From a virus, in IMG/VR virus record IMGVR_UViG_3300025085_000156, positions 1 to 26,493 of that record: DNA of 26,493 nucleotides, one strand, 5' to 3'. Positions 25,036 to 26,493 of this stretch are shown piece after piece. Every line of letters begins with the position of its first letter. Position 1 is the stretch's first letter. The notes beneath the pieces are model-generated. The model was given only the letters and a program-made list of their open reading frames with translations, was not told the origin of the DNA and searched no databases. The position numbers and the translations under genes are program-made.

Positions 25036-25362
25036 ATGGGACGTAACCTATCACAAGTAACGGAATCCAGAGCAACAGTAACAATTACAGCAGATCACAG
25101 TATTCTGTCTGGCGAAATTTTACTGCTTGATACTACTGCTGGAACAATTTTAACCGTAACACTGCCAGCAAACCCTCGTCCGGCAGATCGCGTCAATTTA
25201 GTTGACGTTGCCGGACAGTGTGGTACAACAAAAGTAATCGTTGCTCGAAACGGCAATAAGATTGCTAACTTGGCAGAAGACCTGGATTTTGATATTAAGA
25301 ATGCATCTCTTGAATTAATCTACACAGGTTCTACTTACGGTTGGTCGATTCTCTCTAACTAA
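25036..25362 (+). CDS. Small structural protein, shares its tip-like fold with the Mtd-like protein
   Basis: A 108-residue protein. From residue ~45 on (LPANPRPADRVNLVDVAGQC, TTKVIVARNGNKIANLAEDL, ASLELIYTGSTYGWSILSN) it follows the same order as the C-terminal half of the protein encoded at 20477: Leu-Pro strand, 'GD/AD.(M/V)..(I/V)D', an 'N(N/T).VTI/VIV...(D/N)G' strand, then '(L/V)(Q/E)LI(W/Y).G..(Y/W)(W/GW)'. This is a small beta domain often found at the tip of phage fibres. The ATG has AAGGA at 25029-25033 and a late promoter 22 bases upstream. One Cys (in GQCGTT) is present. It is probably a virion decoration or fibre component. Confidence 0.7.
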   Translation: MGRNLSQVTESRATVTITADHSILSGEILLLDTTAGTILTVTLPANPRPADRVNLVDVAGQCGTTKVIVARNGNKIANLAEDLDFDIKNASLELIYTGSTYGWSILSN

Positions 25363-25389
25363 TATTAACACTAGCGGAGGGATAATCCA

Positions 25390-26334
25390 ATGTCAAGTTT
25401 AAGAGATCTTTTAGATGTTGCCACAACCGAGGGCATTCCCGTATCTACTTACTACGGAGAACAGCAAAGTCACTCTATCATTTATAGAGGACAACACCAC
25501 TGTAAGTGTCATAGTGATGTACAATTTAGTTATTTGTATCAAGACTATCATTGGTGTGTACCTACCTGCTGTGTAGAAAAAGTAAAGTTTGAAATTTGGG
25601 GCGGCGGTGGAGGCGGCGGCGGTGGTTGCTGCTGTATGGTAGGAGTTCCATCACACTCCGGTCAATATCACCAATTTACAGTATGTGCTTCAACTCAAGG
25701 TGTTAATGATCTTGATAATTGTTGCTATATTTTCTGTGTTGCTCCTGCAACATGTAGGAATCCTGGCAATGGTGGTTTCGATGGTTGCAAGACTTGGGTA
25801 GAGGGTCCTGGATTATCTAACTTCTGTGCTTGCGGTGGCTGTGTTTCGTGTTCCTGCTGTAATGGAGCATACAGTGGTTACTGGGGTTGTCGTCATAGAG
25901 AAGGATGGTTGACTGGTGACGCGTCGGCGCGTTGGCAGACAGCTGCTCCAGTACCTCCTGACAATAATCGCGCTACTCGTAAAAATTGCGAAGATAACGG
26001 AAGATATTTCTGGGGTAACGTAATGGGTTACAACCAGATGGACTGTTGTGATGCAGGAACTTGGTGTGCTATGAAGCACCAAACCCCATTCCCAGCAGGA
26101 CATGATTCTAAAATGGGATCATTCTCGATTCATAGAATGGAATCTATGAGTACCTGCGGACAACGTGAAGCACAGTGGGTTGCTTCTAATAATGGAGGTA
26201 TTGCTTCCGGTTGTGATTCTCTTGGTGTTCCTGGTATGGGCGCTATGTCTGGTTCTGCATTCGGCGGGGGTTGCTGTTGTGGTTATTCTGGCTCATCAGG
26301 TCAGATTAAAATTACTTGGTACTGTAAAGCGTAG
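25390..26334 (+). CDS. Gly-rich, extremely Cys-rich protein (31 Cys in 314 residues)
   Basis: A 314-residue protein. By my count it has 31 cysteines, about one in ten residues, many as CC or CCC. It also has a run of nine Gly followed by CCC (near residues 72-83), a second GGGCCCG near the end, and metal-site-like clusters such as HHCKCH (~36-41) and CACGGCVSCSCC (~147-158). Trp, Tyr and His are also plentiful. The N-terminus (MSSLRDLLDVATTEGIPVST) is soluble-like, with no signal peptide or membrane segment. I do not recognise an enzyme family. Cys-rich, Gly-rich virion proteins exist in some T4-like cyanophages, but a function is unknown to me. Disulfide cross-linking after lysis or metal binding are both possible. 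GGAGG at 25376-25380, ten bases before the ATG, supports the start; no TATAAATA lies in the 27-base gap. Confidence 0.8.
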   Translation: MSSLRDLLDVATTEGIPVSTYYGEQQSHSIIYRGQHHCKCHSDVQFSYLYQDYHWCVPTCCVEKVKFEIWGGGGGGGGGCCCMVGVPSHSGQYHQFTVCASTQGVNDLDNCCYIFCVAPATCRNPGNGGFDGCKTWVEGPGLSNFCACGGCVSCSCCNGAYSGYWGCRHREGWLTGDASARWQTAAPVPPDNNRATRKNCEDNGRYFWGNVMGYNQMDCCDAGTWCAMKHQTPFPAGHDSKMGSFSIHRMESMSTCGQREAQWVASNNGGIASGCDSLGVPGMGAMSGSAFGGGCCCGYSGSSGQIKITWYCKA

Positions 26335-26343
26335 GATAAACAT

Positions 26344-26493
26344 ATGGCAAACTTAAGAAAACTATTAGGAAAAGAATTTGGTTCAACCGTACTTGCTGCC
26401 GCATCCGAGTACGCTAGTTTATCCAAAGTACGTGATGGTAAAGTATTCAATATGTACCCTTACTGCAATATAAGTAAGGACAATAACTATCGT
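26344..26493 (+). CDS. Start of a gene resembling the Cys-rich protein (3' end missing)
   Basis: The first 50 codons (MANLRKLLGKEFGSTVLAAA to CNISKDNNYR) are open to the window edge. The start is supported by AGGA at 26333-26336, and it is nine bases after the previous stop. Its beginning (M.(N/S)LR(K/D)LL) recalls that of the Cys-rich protein (MSSLRDLL), and one Cys comes in a similar place relative to a following aromatic/His-rich stretch. A second, tandem Cys-rich relative is plausible but cannot be shown from 50 residues. Confidence 0.6.
   Translation, partial: MANLRKLLGKEFGSTVLAAASEYASLSKVRDGKVFNMYPYCNISKDNNYR

Noticed and set aside
1-26493. CRISPR array, tRNA genes, insertion sequences or attachment sites
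   Set aside because: All repeats found are in frame within structural genes, and the small gaps are too short for a tRNA or mobile element. None was seen.

Overview
The window looks like part of the late structural region of a T4-like marine myovirus, most probably a cyanophage of the Kyanoviridae type. The reasons are: all 18 genes lie on the + strand, packed with small gaps or ATGA/TAATG overlaps; the base composition is AT-rich; T4-type late promoters (TATAAATA and one-mismatch variants) sit in the small gaps; and almost every protein is a beta-rich, low-complexity, Gly/Ser/Thr/Asn-rich virion or tail-fibre type with wording familiar from marine T4-like phages (DUF4815, paired LRNVP fibre N-termini, GGDLWWESDSG, W-repeat plus beta-helix fibre, FTFWAGAM C-terminus). 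No replication, packaging, capsid, tRNA, integrase or photosynthesis gene is present, so the host is inferred, not shown.

Layout. 1-5257: the 3' part of a giant DUF4815-type structural protein that starts upstream of the window. 5259-9474: a small coiled-coil protein, two fibre paralogues that share an N-terminus but differ in their tips, and a third small fibre-like protein. 9476-11647: a subtilisin-like serine protease with intact D/H/N/S active-site residues, a probable inhibitor-type propeptide and a C-terminal plastocyanin-like (type-1 copper) domain. 11677-14352: a small coiled-coil protein, a small beta-sandwich protein and two fibre or structural proteins; the last is preceded by two perfect late promoters and followed by a strong intrinsic terminator. 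14433-20438: a 2001-residue repeat protein with four super-repeats spaced at exactly 246 residues, then ~82-83-residue repeats. 20477-24614: a protein with an Mtd-like N-terminus, a small unknown protein and a 1091-residue fibre with five W-repeats and a beta-helix. 24674-26493: two ~107-residue structural proteins, a Gly- and Cys-rich protein (31 Cys in 314 residues) and the start of a possible relative of it that runs off the window.

Together this is an adhesin and virion-surface module. Many fibre-type proteins are made late under a gp55-type late sigma programme, along with a protease that may mature or process virion parts or attack host surface protein. The two most unusual items are the protease-cupredoxin fusion and the extreme Cys-rich/Gly-rich protein, both possible metal-binding or redox-sensitive virion proteins. 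No gap longer than 300 bases without a gene exists; the largest is 14353-14432, which holds the terminator.
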